Part shown: positions 54,176-64,000 of the stretch, piece by piece
Position numbering within the stretch: the first letter of the stretch is position 1
How the letters are laid out: every line of letters starts with the position of its first letter
From: Ligilactobacillus sp. WC1T17
GTDB lineage: Bacteria > Bacillota > Bacilli > Lactobacillales > Lactobacillaceae
Reading direction: 5' to 3'
Length of the DNA stretch: 64,000 nt
NCBI GenBank assembly: GCA_900110005.1
Contig: FOCC01000006.1
Span: forward strand, 1-64,000
Made by a program: the position numbers and the translations under genes
Notes under the pieces: model-generated
The model's database searches: none
What the model saw: the letters and a program-made list of their open reading frames with translations, nothing else
Told to the model about the DNA's origin: nothing

Positions 54176-54218
54176 GCAAATGGTATAAAAAAAGCGGATT
54201 AAAAATCCGCTTTTTATT

Positions 54219-56633
54219 TTAACGCATCAATGCATTAAATTCTTCTTTTAATTTGGCAACAATCTTATCAACAGGGCGGTTGACATCTTCATCAGTCAAA
54301 GTTTGGTTTAGATTGCTGAAAGTCAAAGAATAAGCTAATGACTTAAAGCCAGCTCCAATATTTTCACCTTGATACAAATCAAACAATTCAACCTTTTGTA
54401 AATTAGCACCACCGTTTTGACGAATGCAATCAACAATCTGTTGATTCGTTACTTCATTTGGTACTACCAAAGCAATATCACGGGATACCGTTGGGTACTT
54501 GGAAATTGGCGTGTAAATAACATCTTTCTTAGGCGCATCAATTAATTTTTGTAAATCTAATTCAAAGACATAAGTCCGCTTAATTTTATATTCCTTAACC
54601 ACACTGGGATGAATTTCACCAACATAGCCGATAAAATCGTCATCAAGATAAATATCAGCCGTGCGTCCTGGATGCATAGCTTCATGCTGTGCACTAGCCT
54701 TGTATTCTATCCGGCCTGACAAAGCCATCGCATTAAAGAGATAATCTAAAACCCCTTTTAACAAGTAAAAACCAGCCGCTAATTTATCATCATGCCAAGT
54801 TGATTGACGGAATAAACCGGTAATTGCTCCGGCCAAGTGTTCAACTTCTCTTGGCCGATCATTATCTTTATCACGCAAAAAGACGCGTCCCTGTTCATAC
54901 AAGGCGACGTTTTCAACCTTATGAGCTGAATTGTAAGCTACATCATCTAACAAGCCAGAAATAAGGTTCATCCGTGCTGTCGTCCGATCACTAGTCATTG
55001 GGAAAGCCAAAGAAGTTACTTCGGCTGGTTCCATGGCAAAACGGCGGGCCTTTTCTTCAGTTGTTAAACCATAGGAAATAGCTTGGTTTAACCCCGCTGC
55101 TTCAAGCAAATGACGGGCTTCACGAATCATCTTTTGCTGATAAGTGTAATGACCTGGCGTTGTCGGTCCCATTGGTAAAGTCGTTGGCAGGTTATCATAG
55201 CCGTAAATGCGCGCTACTTCTTCAATCAAATCAGCTTCGATAGCAATATCCCAGCGGCGAGCCGGTACACTGACTTCAAAAGTATCAGCTTGATTAGAAA
55301 TCTTAAAGCCTAAACGCTTAAAAATAGCTTCCACATCAGTTGCACTCAAGCTAGTACCTAAAACTTTATTAATCCGTGCTAAAGTGATTGTGACTTTGGT
55401 ATCAGTAATTTGCCGTTCATTAGCTTGTGCAACACCGGCCACAATTTGTCCTTCACCAAGGCTGGCAATAAGTTCGGCACAAGCATCCAATGCTTCTTGC
55501 ACAGTAGCTTGGTTAATGCCTCTTTCAAACCGCATAGAAGCTTCTGAATGAAGATTTTCGCGCCGCGAAGTTTTTCTAATATTATGTCCATTAAATACCG
55601 CTGATTCCAAAGCAACCGTCGTCGTCTTATCAGTGATTTCTGTGGCCAAGCCGCCCATCGTCCCGGCTAAAGCCACCGGAACATCACCATTAGTAACAAC
55701 AATATCATCTGCTTTTAATGTACGTTCTTCACCATCTAAAGTAACCAGCTTTTCGCCTTCTTTAGCTAACCGTACAACAACTTGCTTCGAAGCTAATTTA
55801 GCATAATCGAATGCATGCAAAGGCTGACCATAGTCAAGCAAAATATAGTTGGTAGCATCAACCACATTATTAATTGGCCGAATGCCCGCATTCCACAACC
55901 GCTTTTGCAGCCATAATGGACTAGCTTTAACTTCGACATTCTTAATAATCCGCATCATGTATGGTGAAACAAGTTCTGCCGGTGCTTTCACACTGACATA
56001 ATTTTCAACTGAATCATTAGCATCTTCGGTAATCTCCGGGTGTTTCAAAGTAACTTCTCGGTTATAAATAGCAGCTACTTCATGAGCTACCCCGCGCATG
56101 CTGAGCATATCACCACGGTTAGGTGTAATATCAACATCAATGATATCTTCATCCATCCCTAAATAAGGATATACTGGTTCGCCTGGAACAGCATCGGCCG
56201 GCAAAATATAAATGCCATCTTCATATTTGTTGGGTGCGATACTATCGTTAAAGCCGATTTCTTGCAAGGCGCAAATCATCCCTTGTGAAACCACACCGCG
56301 CATCTTAGATTTCTTAATTTTAACATTGTTAGCAATACGTGAGTTAGGCAAAGCAACAATAACTTTTTGACCAGCAGCCACATTAGGAGCGCCACAAACA
56401 ATTTGGTATGGTTCGCTTTCGCCAACATCAACTTGGCAGATATGCAAGTGATCAGAATCAGGATGATCCTTTGTTTCTAAAACATGCCCTACTACAATTT
56501 TTTTCAAGCCGTCTTGCATCTTATAAGTATCGTCAACTTCGACAGCGGTCCGTTCAATTTTTTCTGCTAAAGCTAATGGATCTAAATCATCAACTTTAAC
56601 ATATTCATTTAACCATTTTGTTGAAACTTTCAT
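54219..56633 (-). CDS. pheT: Phenylalanyl-tRNA synthetase beta subunit
   Basis: This is the 804-aa beta chain of the alpha2beta2 enzyme. Domains in order: tRNA-binding OB fold (VVGHVLETKDHPDSDHLHIC), B3/B4 editing domain, B5 (DVDITPNRGDMLSMRGVAHE lies before it), the inactive synthetase-like core and the C-terminal FDX-ACB anticodon domain (ISKYPTVSRDIALVVP). It starts five bases after pheS and shares its Phe T-box. Confidence 0.98.
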   Translation of the reverse strand: MKVSTKWLNEYVKVDDLDPLALAEKIERTAVEVDDTYKMQDGLKKIVVGHVLETKDHPDSDHLHICQVDVGESEPYQIVCGAPNVAAGQKVIVALPNSRIANNVKIKKSKMRGVVSQGMICALQEIGFNDSIAPNKYEDGIYILPADAVPGEPVYPYLGMDEDIIDVDITPNRGDMLSMRGVAHEVAAIYNREVTLKHPEITEDANDSVENYVSVKAPAELVSPYMMRIIKNVEVKASPLWLQKRLWNAGIRPINNVVDATNYILLDYGQPLHAFDYAKLASKQVVVRLAKEGEKLVTLDGEERTLKADDIVVTNGDVPVALAGTMGGLATEITDKTTTVALESAVFNGHNIRKTSRRENLHSEASMRFERGINQATVQEALDACAELIASLGEGQIVAGVAQANERQITDTKVTITLARINKVLGTSLSATDVEAIFKRLGFKISNQADTFEVSVPARRWDIAIEADLIEEVARIYGYDNLPTTLPMGPTTPGHYTYQQKMIREARHLLEAAGLNQAISYGLTTEEKARRFAMEPAEVTSLAFPMTSDRTTARMNLISGLLDDVAYNSAHKVENVALYEQGRVFLRDKDNDRPREVEHLAGAITGLFRQSTWHDDKLAAGFYLLKGVLDYLFNAMALSGRIEYKASAQHEAMHPGRTADIYLDDDFIGYVGEIHPSVVKEYKIKRTYVFELDLQKLIDAPKKDVIYTPISKYPTVSRDIALVVPNEVTNQQIVDCIRQNGGANLQKVELFDLYQGENIGAGFKSLAYSLTFSNLNQTLTDEDVNRPVDKIVAKLKEEFNALMR

Positions 56634-56638
56634 CTTGC

Positions 56639-57685
56639 CTATCCTTTCTTAGAAAATTGACTTAAGAAGCGCACATCGTTCAAGTAGAATTCCCGAATAT
56701 CGTCAACCCCGTATTTCAACATGGCAAAACGATCAGGCCCCAGGCCAAAGGCAAAGCCACCGTAAACCTTAGGATCAATTCCTGCCATCGTCAACACATT
56801 AGGGTGCACCATACCAGCACCTAAAACTTCAATCCAGCCGCTTTGCTTGCAGACACTGCAGCCTTGACCACCGCACTTGAAGCAGGAAACATCAACTTCA
56901 ACGGATGGTTCGGTAAATGGAAAATAACTTGGACGCAAGCGAATTTCACGGTTTTCCCCAAAAATAGTCTTAGCAACTAAAGCTAAAGTACCTTTTAAAT
57001 CAGCCATAGTGATATTTTTATCGATAACCAAACCTTCGACTTGATGGAATTGGTGAGAGTGGGTAGCATCGTCAGTATCACGACGGTATACCTTACCTGG
57101 TGAGATCATCTTTAATGGACCTTTAGAAAAATCATGTTTTTCCATTGTACGAGCTTGCACAGGAGACGTTTGCGTCCGCATCAGCAAACGTTTGTTAATA
57201 TAAAAAGTATCTTGCATATCACGGGCAGGGTGATCTTGGGGCAAGTTTAACATTTCAAAATTATAGTGATCTTCTTCGATTTCAGGACCATCAACAACTT
57301 GAAAGCCCATGCCTAAAAATAATTTTTCAATTTCATCAATAACCTGCATTAAAACGTGTGGTTGGCCTTCTTTTACTGGAACACCAGGCAAAGTCACATC
57401 GATGGTTTCAGCTTCTAACTTCTTAGCCATTCGTTCAACTTCAAGTTCATCAACTTTTGCAGCAATTGTTTTGGCTAATTCATTTTTGATAGCATTGGCA
57501 AAACTACCGACCTTAGGCCGTTCTTCAGCGGATAAATCACGCATGCCGCGTAAAACTTCCGTGATTGGCCCTTTTTTACCCAATAAGGTCACACGAATAT
57601 CATTAACACTTTTGAGATCTTGAGCTTGATTAATTTCTTTTAATCCCCGTTCTTTGAGCTCTTCTAGTTTTTCTCTCAGATTCAT
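56639..57685 (-). CDS. pheS: Phenylalanyl-tRNA synthetase alpha subunit
   Basis: This 348-aa class II catalytic chain has an N-terminal coiled coil (~1-85) followed by the core with [14 protein letters not shown] (motif 2 region), [19 protein letters not shown], and [23 protein letters not shown] (motif 3). A Cys4 cluster ([13 protein letters not shown]) is present, as in many bacterial PheS. It is the first gene after the T-box. Confidence 0.98.
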   Translation of the reverse strand: MNLREKLEELKERGLKEINQAQDLKSVNDIRVTLLGKKGPITEVLRGMRDLSAEERPKVGSFANAIKNELAKTIAAKVDELEVERMAKKLEAETIDVTLPGVPVKEGQPHVLMQVIDEIEKLFLGMGFQVVDGPEIEEDHYNFEMLNLPQDHPARDMQDTFYINKRLLMRTQTSPVQARTMEKHDFSKGPLKMISPGKVYRRDTDDATHSHQFHQVEGLVIDKNITMADLKGTLALVAKTIFGENREIRLRPSYFPFTEPSVEVDVSCFKCGGQGCSVCKQSGWIEVLGAGMVHPNVLTMAGIDPKVYGGFAFGLGPDRFAMLKYGVDDIREFYLNDVRFLSQFSKKG

Positions 57686-57725
57686 TGTTCCATTCCTTTC
57701 AAAATAACCTTAGTCAAATATTGAC

Positions 57726-57991
57726 AAAAAAAAGCCTCATCCCCCAAAAGGGACGAGGCTTCGCGGTACCACCCTTGTTTTGTATTTGCATACAACACTC
57801 AATCATGCTCATAACGGTGCATGATACCGGAACGCTTTTCAGCGCCAACTCGGGAAGTGAAATTCAGTCAAAAATCCAGTGAACTTTCCCAGCTACCGTT
57901 CTTCTCTGGCAGAATCTTTAACTTACTAGTTTCCGTCAATATCTTTAAATCTTATCTTTTTCAGTATAAAATTGAATAACTATTAAGTCAA
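57726..57991 (-). promoter_or_regulatory. Phenylalanine T-box leader of pheST with promoter
   Basis: The promoter is TTGACT (57986-57991) and TATACT (57963-57968), 17 bases apart. The T-box AAGGGTGGTACCGCGAAG lies at 57760-57777, and the terminator (AGCCTC...GAGGCT, then eight T) at 57726-57760. GAA-T-TTC places the UUC specifier at 57859-57861, as expected for Phe. Confidence 0.94.
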
Positions 57992-57994
57992 GCC

Positions 57995-58351
57995 TTATAC
58001 GCAATCTTCTAAAGAAAACCAGCGTTCAGCCCAAGCATGTACATCGTTAAAAATTGGAGCCAAATCTTTTCCTTGTTCAGTTAACTCATATACTACTTTA
58101 TGCTTAGAGCCATCTATACTTTGCCGTACGACGAGCCCTTCTTTAACCAATTCTTTTAACCGTTCTACTAAAACCCGATCGCTGCATTCAGGAATCTTTT
58201 GGGACAAGTCACTGAACCGCTGCACACCCGCAAACAGCAAGACGTCTATGATTAATCCATTCCATTTTTTACCTAAAATGCCAAATGTTTTTTCGAATTT
58301 CGGACAAAGGGAAAAATCATCACCACTTTGAGCTTTTGTTTCAACTGTCAT
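57995..58351 (-). CDS. HxlR-family transcriptional regulator
   Basis: This 118-aa winged-helix protein has the HxlR signature: CPKFEKTFGILGKKWNGLII near the N-terminus (including the conserved cysteine, Cys16), then RFSDLSQKIPECSDRVLVERLKEL and the wing with YELTEQGKDLAP. Members often respond to aldehydes, quinones or redox stress through the cysteine. It lies 57 bases after the HD gene with a hairpin in between. Target unknown. Confidence 0.9.
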   Translation of the reverse strand: MTVETKAQSGDDFSLCPKFEKTFGILGKKWNGLIIDVLLFAGVQRFSDLSQKIPECSDRVLVERLKELVKEGLVVRQSIDGSKHKVVYELTEQGKDLAPIFNDVHAWAERWFSLEDCV

Positions 58352-58369
58352 AAATACACCTCTAACTGA

Positions 58370-58396
58370 AAGTAAGCTGGGTCACCCCAGCTTACC
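58370..58396 (-). terminator. Hairpin between the HD-domain and HxlR genes
   Basis: GTAAGCTGGG and CCCAGCTTAC form a strong stem on the minus strand, followed only by a short T-run, so termination may be partial. Confidence 0.65.
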
Positions 58397-58408
58397 AAGC
58401 TTAATTAT

Positions 58409-58912
58409 TTATGCCTTTTCTTGCGCAAAACGTTTCTTAATTAAAGACATAATCTGTTGTCCAAGATGGCGCCCATATTCATCCGTAGCCGCATATTTAT
58501 CAACCAAAGTTACAATATACCCTTCAGGATACTTGGGCGGACAAATAGTTGCACCCCACATATGTTTAATGATAATATCTTTTTCACGCGGCGTCAATGG
58601 GGTTAACTTTTCTGCATTGCGCAAGGCAATTCGCGGATGAACCCAGGCATGCGTACCGCGATCAAATTTCGTTACCCGCCAATCATAATAAAACAAATCA
58701 TGTAATAAGCCTGCCCGAGCTGTTGCCCTTGCATTCAGATGCAATTTTTTGGCCAGCTTGTAGCTATTATAAGACACGGAAATAGAATGTTCCAACCGTG
58801 TCGAATAATGGTGCTGCGTGAAATTGGCCAATTTTTGGACTTCATCTTTTTCGAGCAAATCACCGACATAGCACATATACTCTGCATCATTACGCCATTT
58901 TTCTTTTTTCAT
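58409..58912 (-). CDS. HD-domain phosphohydrolase
   Basis: This 167-aa protein has the HD-domain metal ligands in RLEHSISVSYNSY and ARAGLLHDLFYYDW (His-Asp), and later HPRIALRNAEKL and KHMWG. Such single-domain proteins act on nucleotides or small phosphates in the cytoplasm. Similar genes are annotated simply as HD domain proteins in lactobacilli. Substrate unknown. Confidence 0.87.
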   Translation of the reverse strand: MKKEKWRNDAEYMCYVGDLLEKDEVQKLANFTQHHYSTRLEHSISVSYNSYKLAKKLHLNARATARAGLLHDLFYYDWRVTKFDRGTHAWVHPRIALRNAEKLTPLTPREKDIIIKHMWGATICPPKYPEGYIVTLVDKYAATDEYGRHLGQQIMSLIKKRFAQEKA

Positions 58913-59020
58913 CCAGCCAATTACCTCTTTTTCAAGTGACCTATTAGATACATCTATCTAAGTTTAAGATAGTCCAACATCATGAATTATCAACGAAGAA
59001 AAAATTAATTTTTCCAAAAA

Positions 59021-59452
59021 CTATTTTATCAAACGTAATTCGTAATCAAGATTTTGATTGATTAACCCTTCCATAGCAAAGTCCTCTTCTAATTCATCCA
59101 TGCTGATTTGGCGGCATTCAGGCAAGGCAACCTTCAGCTTATAATTACTTTGATTTGCCTTAACCACCAGCGAATCATATTTATAAATTTCAATCAAGTC
59201 ATAGTGGACTAATAAATTAACCACATATGGCCGCATCATCCGTTCTGTTTTATATACTAAATTAAACCGCGTAAACTTACCTTCATGATACTTAACGTCT
59301 AAAAGCAGCTTATCTAGTTTTACTTGCGGTTTAAAATGATTCGCTTCATCCTTTAAAACAAAATAAGGGGTAGCAATTTTAACAGCATAAGCTGTTTTAT
59401 TTTCATTTTTGTAATACAATATATTATTTAAAATTAATTCATATAAACTCAT
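59021..59452 (-). CDS. Hypothetical protein, 143 aa
   Basis: ATG 59452 follows GGAGAGGAAAA; the frame opens 24 bases earlier. The protein is soluble with mixed alpha/beta predicted character, no signal peptide or membrane span, and an acidic segment near residue 115 (MDELEEDFAMEG). No family recognised. It is expressed alone between the HD gene and hup, both on the minus strand. Confidence 0.65.
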   Translation of the reverse strand: MSLYELILNNILYYKNENKTAYAVKIATPYFVLKDEANHFKPQVKLDKLLLDVKYHEGKFTRFNLVYKTERMMRPYVVNLLVHYDLIEIYKYDSLVVKANQSNYKLKVALPECRQISMDELEEDFAMEGLINQNLDYELRLIK

Positions 59453-59529
59453 TTTTCCTCTCCTATGCATGTCCAACGAACATCATAGCGAAAAGTAAAA
59501 ATTAATGCAAATCAAATCTAAAGAATACT

Positions 59530-59561
59530 AAAAAAAGAGCCGAGCAAAACTCGACTCTTTT
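59530..59561 (-). terminator. Terminator of hup
   Basis: GAGTCGAG pairs with CTCGGCTC (one G-U) and is followed by seven T on the minus strand. Confidence 0.92.
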
Positions 59562-59580
59562 ACCAATTCAGCAAATACAA

Positions 59581-59856
59581 TTATTTAACTGCATCCTTAA
59601 GTGCTTTACCAGGCTTGAATGCTGGTACCTTGCTTGCTGGAATTTGGATTTCAGCACCTGTTTGTGGGTTGCGGCCCTTGCGTGCAGCGCGTTCGCGTAC
59701 TTCAAAGTTACCAAAACCGATCAATTGCACTTTTTCGCCTTTTTCAAGGAAAGATTGAATAGAGCCGAAAACAGCGTCAACTGCAACAGTTGCGTCCTTC
59801 TTTGTCAAACCTGTTTGTTCTGCAACAGTTTCGATCAATTGTGCTTTATTTGCCAT
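59581..59856 (-). CDS. hup: DNA-binding protein HU
   Basis: This 91-aa nucleoid protein bends DNA as a dimer. The opening [20 protein letters not shown] and the DNA-contacting arm [21 protein letters not shown], ending [15 protein letters not shown], are canonical. It has a GGAGGTGAAG ribosome binding site and its own terminator, and lies just downstream of der as in many lactobacilli. Confidence 0.98.
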   Translation of the reverse strand: MANKAQLIETVAEQTGLTKKDATVAVDAVFGSIQSFLEKGEKVQLIGFGNFEVRERAARKGRNPQTGAEIQIPASKVPAFKPGKALKDAVK

Positions 59857-60013
59857 GAATACTTCACCTCCATAATGAAGTTAACTTTGATATTAACTAT
59901 CAAATGAAGCAATAACATATCAATTCATTGCTCAAATATTAATTTAGCATAGAAAACCTAATATAGCAACGTTTTTGACTGATTTTCAGATAATTTTTAC
60001 CTTTTATTCGCAT

Positions 60014-61324
60014 TTATTTACGCCGGCGCTCAATTAAATGAAGCGGTGTCCCTTCAAAATCAAATGCAGCTCTAATTTGATTTTCGAGGAATCTTTCATA
60101 AGAAAAATGCATCAAATCAGGATCATTAACAAAAACGACAAATGTCGGCGGTTTAACCGCTACTTGAGTAGCATAGTAAATCTTCAACCGCTTACCGTTA
60201 TCGGTTGGTGTTGGATTATGCGCAATGGCATCCATAACCACATCATTCAAGACTGCGGATGAAATCCGCCGTTCATGGTTAGCATTAACCCGCTTAATGA
60301 GCTTTGGCAGTTCACTTAAACGCTGATGAGTCTTAGCTGACACAAAAACGATTGGGGCATAGCTTAAATATTGGAATTCCGACCGAATCAAATTTTCAAA
60401 TTCCGCCATTGTATGCGTATCTTTTTTCAAAGTATCCCATTTATTAACCACAATAATAATTGCCCGACCGGCATCATGTGCATATCCAGCCACATGCTTA
60501 TCTTGTTCGCGAATACCCTCCTCGGCATTCAAAACAACACAAACAACATCAGAACGGTCAATGGCCTGCATAGCACGTAAAACCGAATACTTTTCGGTGT
60601 TTTCATAAACTTTGCCCTTTTTGCGAATACCGGCCGTATCAATCATAGTATAAACGGTTTGATCATCAGTCGTAAATTTGGTATCAATAGCATCCCGCGT
60701 CGTCCCCTCAATATTAGAAACAATCACGCGATTTTCACCTAAAATGGCATTGACCAAAGAAGATTTACCAACATTAGGTCGGCCAATGAAACTGAATTTA
60801 ATGGAATCATCTTCTTCATCAGCAGGTTTATCAGGAAAATTCTTGACGATTAAATCTAATAAATCACCGGTGCCAATCCCATGCGTACCTGAAATAGGAA
60901 GCGGATCACCAAAGCCTAAGGAATAAAAATCATAAATTTCACTGCGGGTTTCAGGATTATCAACCTTATTAACCGCTAAAATAACGGGCTTATCGGTTTT
61001 ATATAAAATACGTGCTACCTTTTCATCGGCATCCGTCACACCTTCTTTAGCACTGGTGACAAAGACAATTACATCAGCCTCATCAATCGCAATTTCAGCC
61101 TGTTCCGTTATTTGAGTAACAAAAGGTTCATCGCCAATATCAATCCCACCAGTATCAATCAAATTGAACTTTTGTCCCAGCCATTCGCTTTTGGCATAAA
61201 TACGGTCTCTCGTAACCCCTGGGGTATCTTCTACAATGGAAATTCTTTGGCCGGCAATACGGTTAAAAATCGTTGATTTACCAACATTTGGCCGGCCCAC
61301 AATTGCAACAATCGGATTAGCCAT
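60014..61324 (-). CDS. der: GTPase Der (EngA)
   Basis: This 436-aa essential GTPase of 50S assembly has two G domains in tandem: GRPNVGKST at 10-18 and GRPNVGKSS at 181-189, each with DTxG ([16 protein letters not shown]) and NKxD (NKVD; NKWD). The C-terminal KH-like domain runs from ~350. It follows rpsA by about 100 bases, beyond a terminator-like hairpin. Confidence 0.98.
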   Translation of the reverse strand: MANPIVAIVGRPNVGKSTIFNRIAGQRISIVEDTPGVTRDRIYAKSEWLGQKFNLIDTGGIDIGDEPFVTQITEQAEIAIDEADVIVFVTSAKEGVTDADEKVARILYKTDKPVILAVNKVDNPETRSEIYDFYSLGFGDPLPISGTHGIGTGDLLDLIVKNFPDKPADEEDDSIKFSFIGRPNVGKSSLVNAILGENRVIVSNIEGTTRDAIDTKFTTDDQTVYTMIDTAGIRKKGKVYENTEKYSVLRAMQAIDRSDVVCVVLNAEEGIREQDKHVAGYAHDAGRAIIIVVNKWDTLKKDTHTMAEFENLIRSEFQYLSYAPIVFVSAKTHQRLSELPKLIKRVNANHERRISSAVLNDVVMDAIAHNPTPTDNGKRLKIYYATQVAVKPPTFVVFVNDPDLMHFSYERFLENQIRAAFDFEGTPLHLIERRRK

Positions 61325-61369
61325 CTTAACGCCTCGCTTTCTTAACTTATTTTAGCTTAACTAATACGA

Positions 61370-61404
61370 AAAAAACTGACCCGCAGAAATCAACGAGCCA
61401 GTTT
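61370..61404 (-). terminator. Terminator after rpsA
   Basis: AACTGGCTCG pairs with CGGGTCAGTT, with one mismatch and a G-U, and leads into six T on the minus strand. Confidence 0.82.
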
Positions 61405-61426
61405 AAATGAATCTTCACAAAATCAA

Positions 61427-62620
61427 TTAGTCTTGATTCTTGAGTTCATCCCCAATGATATCAGCCATTGTAAAGCCAGTATCTTCTTCAGGAATTTCTA
61501 CTTTTTCTTCTTTAGGTGCTACTTCTTCTTTCTTTTCAGTAGCAGGCTTTTCTTGCAAAGCTTTGATAGAAAGAGCCAAACGATGTTCTGCAGCGTTGAC
61601 ACTCAAAACTTTAACTTGAACCTTTTCACCAGAAGTCAAAACTTCGTTAGGTGTAGCAATGTGCTTGTGTGAAATTTGGGAAATGTGTACCAAACCTTCA
61701 ACACCAGGGAATACTTCAACAAAAGCACCAAAGCTGGTCAAACGCTTAACAGTACCTTCCAAAACGTCGCCTTCAGCAACTTTTTCGTTGATGTTATCCC
61801 AAGGTTGTGGCAATGTTTGCTTGATTGAAAGAGAAATACGATCTTTTTCAGGATCAACAGCCAAGACTTTAACCTTAACATCTTGACCAACTTTCAAAAC
61901 ATCGCTAGGCTTGCCAACACGTTCGTAAGAAATTTCAGAAACGTGTACCAAACCATCAACACCACCAAGGTCGATGAAGGCACCAAAGTTTGTCAAACGA
62001 GCAACTTTGCCTTCAACAACATCGCCAACAGCAAGCTTAGCAAGAACTTCTTGCTTCTTAGCTTCACGTTCAGCCTTAACGATTTCTTTGTGTGAAAGAA
62101 TCAAGCGGTTATCACTTGGTTCGATTTCAACAATTTTAAGTTCAAGTTCTTGACCCTTGTATTGGTTAAGGTCTTCAACAAAACGATCAGAGACCATGGA
62201 AGCAGGAATGAATCCACGAACGCCGGCATCAACAACTAAGCCACCTTTTACAACTTGTGTTACAGGAGCCTTGATTGTTTCACCTGCTTCAAATTTCTTT
62301 TCGATGTCGTCCCAAACTTTACGAGCAGCTAAGCGGCGTTGTGACAGCAAGAAGCTGCCGCCTTCCTTATCTGAACCAATTTTTGAAATAACAACGAGGT
62401 CAAGTGTGTCCCCAACCTTAATTGCATCTTTAACATCATCAGCTTTAACAGTTAATTCACGTGCAGGTACAACACCTTCAACACCAGTGCCTTCAATACC
62501 TACAATAACTTGCTTTTGATCATCAAATGCTAATACCTCACCTTTAACAACATCGCCGACATTAACAGTCTTAACGCTGTTTAAGGCTTCTAATAAATCC
62601 TTATTTTCTGATTCACTCAT
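61427..62620 (-). CDS. rpsA: Ribosomal protein bS1
   Basis: This 397-aa protein has four S1 RNA-binding repeats (starting near residues 18, 105, 190 and 275; for example VGDVVEGKVARLTNFGAFIDLGGVDGLVHVSEISYERV) and an acidic/Lys tail. That is the shorter four-repeat form of Firmicutes, versus six repeats in E. coli. Whether it binds the ribosome as tightly as the E. coli protein is uncertain. It follows cmk and precedes der. Confidence 0.96.
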   Translation of the reverse strand: MSESENKDLLEALNSVKTVNVGDVVKGEVLAFDDQKQVIVGIEGTGVEGVVPARELTVKADDVKDAIKVGDTLDLVVISKIGSDKEGGSFLLSQRRLAARKVWDDIEKKFEAGETIKAPVTQVVKGGLVVDAGVRGFIPASMVSDRFVEDLNQYKGQELELKIVEIEPSDNRLILSHKEIVKAEREAKKQEVLAKLAVGDVVEGKVARLTNFGAFIDLGGVDGLVHVSEISYERVGKPSDVLKVGQDVKVKVLAVDPEKDRISLSIKQTLPQPWDNINEKVAEGDVLEGTVKRLTSFGAFVEVFPGVEGLVHISQISHKHIATPNEVLTSGEKVQVKVLSVNAAEHRLALSIKALQEKPATEKKEEVAPKEEKVEIPEEDTGFTMADIIGDELKNQD

Positions 62621-62696
62621 GGACCATGTCCTCCTTAACGACTAACTCTATTTATCATTTTAACTGATTTACTTAAAAAATTCCAGCATTTACGTA

Positions 62697-63365
62697 TTAT
62701 TTCTGAACTTTTTCAACAATTTCCATAATTTTGTTAACAACTTCGTCAATACTTAGCGAAGTTGTATCAACAAGCACTGCATCTTTGGCTTGGGTTAACG
62801 GTGAAATCTTACGGTGCGAATCTTTATAATCACGTGCTTCGATTTCTTGTTCTAAAACATCTAAAGGTGTATCAATCCCTTTGAGTTGATTTTCCTTAAA
62901 ACGTCTTACTGCTCTTTCATGCACACTCGCCACCAAAAAAATTTTGACTTGAGCATGTGGCAAAACGGTCGTGCCAATATCGCGTCCATCCATAACAATT
63001 CCGCCAGCTTCAGCAATTTCACGCTGCCGCTTGGTTAAAATTTCACGTACACTAGGTTGTGCTGAAACAGCAGAAACGTTATTGGTAATTTCCGGTGTTC
63101 TGATAGTCTTGGTAACATCCACTTCATTTGCAAAAACTTTTTGCTCTGGTTCAGCCGGCACGAAGCGAATTTCAGCTTCTGACAGCAGCTTTTTTAAAGC
63201 AGCGTCATCATCATAGGCAATTTGGTTTTTTCGTGCTAAAAAAGTAGCCGCCCGATACATAGCACCAGTATCGCAATAAATATAACCAAGTTTTTTGGCA
63301 ACCAGCTTAGCAACCGTACTTTTACCAGCAGATGCCGGCCCATCAATAGCAATTTGTAATTTCAT
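62697..63365 (-). CDS. cmk: Cytidylate kinase
   Basis: This 222-aa kinase phosphorylates CMP and dCMP. Its P-loop is GPASAGKST (9-17). The blocks [38 protein letters not shown] and a C-terminal lid with [14 protein letters not shown] follow. The cmk-rpsA-der-hup order is typical of Firmicutes. Confidence 0.98.
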   Translation of the reverse strand: MKLQIAIDGPASAGKSTVAKLVAKKLGYIYCDTGAMYRAATFLARKNQIAYDDDAALKKLLSEAEIRFVPAEPEQKVFANEVDVTKTIRTPEITNNVSAVSAQPSVREILTKRQREIAEAGGIVMDGRDIGTTVLPHAQVKIFLVASVHERAVRRFKENQLKGIDTPLDVLEQEIEARDYKDSHRKISPLTQAKDAVLVDTTSLSIDEVVNKIMEIVEKVQK

Positions 63366-63379
63366 TTTCCTACCCCTAA

Positions 63380-63952
63380 TTATTTAACTCTAATCTGTTG
63401 TCCTGGTGTCAGCGTAGAATTAGCTGATAAACCCGGATTAAGCTCTAGCAATTGGTCAACTGTCAAACCATTATTAACTGCCACCCGATATAACCCCTGC
63501 CCACTAGCAACGGTTACATATTGTCCACTAGATGAACTTGAACTTGAGCTTGAACTAGATGAAACTGAACTGCTAGAATCACTTTGACTCGTTTGGGTAC
63601 TGCTTGAACTTGTCGAACTAGAACTTGTCGAACTAGAACTTGCTGTTTTAGCTGATGTTTTCTTCTTAGACGATTTCACCGAATAATTCTTTTTTTCTGA
63701 GCTAGATGAAACAACTTCTATTTGATCATCATTATTAGTAGGCTGATTAGATCGTGCTACTGACACAAAATAACCGATAATCGTACCAACAATAATAACG
63801 AAAAAGACAATTAATAAAATAGCTGAACTTCTTTTATCATGCTGGCTTCTTTGCTTCGCTGCCCGTCGTGAATATACACCATTTTCATCGGTTTCATCTT
63901 CAAATTTATTTTCCCAAGGCTTTTTTTCGTGTCCACCATCTTGGCTTTTCAT
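63380..63952 (-). CDS. Membrane-anchored LysM protein with Ser-rich linker
   Basis: This 190-aa protein has an N-terminal cytoplasmic basic region (1-42), one membrane helix (~43-65), a long Ser/Lys/Thr linker (~78-143) and a C-terminal LysM domain ([20 protein letters not shown], then [23 protein letters not shown]). LysM binds peptidoglycan, so the protein would tether membrane to wall. It resembles B. subtilis YpbE, which also lies near cmk. Its start has an AGGAGG site, 15 bases from cmk. Confidence 0.88.
   Translation of the reverse strand: MKSQDGGHEKKPWENKFEDETDENGVYSRRAAKQRSQHDKRSSAILLIVFFVIIVGTIIGYFVSVARSNQPTNNDDQIEVVSSSSEKKNYSVKSSKKKTSAKTASSSSTSSSSTSSSSTQTSQSDSSSSVSSSSSSSSSSSSGQYVTVASGQGLYRVAVNNGLTVDQLLELNPGLSANSTLTPGQQIRVK
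63519..63720 (-). repeat. Low-complexity Ser-codon repeat tract
   Basis: On the minus strand the linker of the LysM protein is built from recurring AGTTCAAG/TCTAGTTC-type hexamers (seen on the plus strand as CTTGAA and CTAGAA units). Such tracts are prone to slippage, so linker length may vary between strains. Confidence 0.65.
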
Positions 63953-64000
63953 AATTAAACCTCCTCGACCAGTATCAATAAATATGATAGCATAATTATT

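Overview
The window comes from a low-to-moderate G+C Lactobacillaceae chromosome. The evidence is the host gene order (rpoD-dnaG, glyQS, recO-era-dgkA-ybeY-phoH, pheST, der-rpsA-cmk), three T-box leaders, bS1 with four S1 domains, strong AGGAGG ribosome binding sites and the lactic-acid-bacterial paralogues. I would guess the salivarius clade (Ligilactobacillus), but that placement is weak. No rRNA, tRNA or CRISPR array was seen.

Positions 1-10.9 kb are accessory DNA. Four near-identical 36-bp palindromic repeats (532, 778, 1783, 10738), all in the same orientation and all ending GTTAAAC, cut this region into modules. The first module (about 0.2 kb) looks like a small-RNA or toxin gene. The second (1 kb) is exactly one promoterless Mrr-type restriction gene. 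The third (9 kb) carries genes of Lachnospiraceae/Clostridia character: a UvrA2-like ABC protein, a truncated IS110 with a structured upstream end (possible bridge RNA), an Rrf2 regulator with quinone oxidoreductase and a broken nitroreductase, a cyclophilin-like lipoprotein, an alpha/beta hydrolase with a cysteine nucleophile, and a LysR regulator. The outermost repeats each sit in a truncated gene: a phage scaffold-like ORF on the left and the first ~28 codons of an AAA ATPase on the right. This cassette-like layout is the most unusual thing in the window.

From 10.9 to 19.8 kb is host flexible DNA: AIM24, NUDIX, a purine permease, a redox operon (DUF59, DUF1858, DUF438-hemerythrin-PAS, nitroreductase), then four decayed genes (PTS EIIB, NAD(P)-binding protein, esterase, DUF975) around an intact Gfo/Idh/MocA dehydrogenase.

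From 19.9 to 64 kb is core housekeeping, nearly all on the minus strand. It contains glycolysis (pfkA-pyk), translation (rpsB-tsf, glyQS with a Gly T-box, pheST with a Phe T-box, rpsU, rpsA, hup), replication and transcription (dnaG-rpoD, greA), ribosome biogenesis (era, ybeY, phoH, der, rsmE, prmA), the stringent response (relA with dtd), cell wall (mltG, undecaprenol kinase) and peptide use (pepT under its own T-box). Points of interest here are a T-box on pepT, an alpha/beta hydrolase whose catalytic serine is aspartate, a secreted protein with a sortase-like C-terminus, and a strong hairpin in the dnaG leader.
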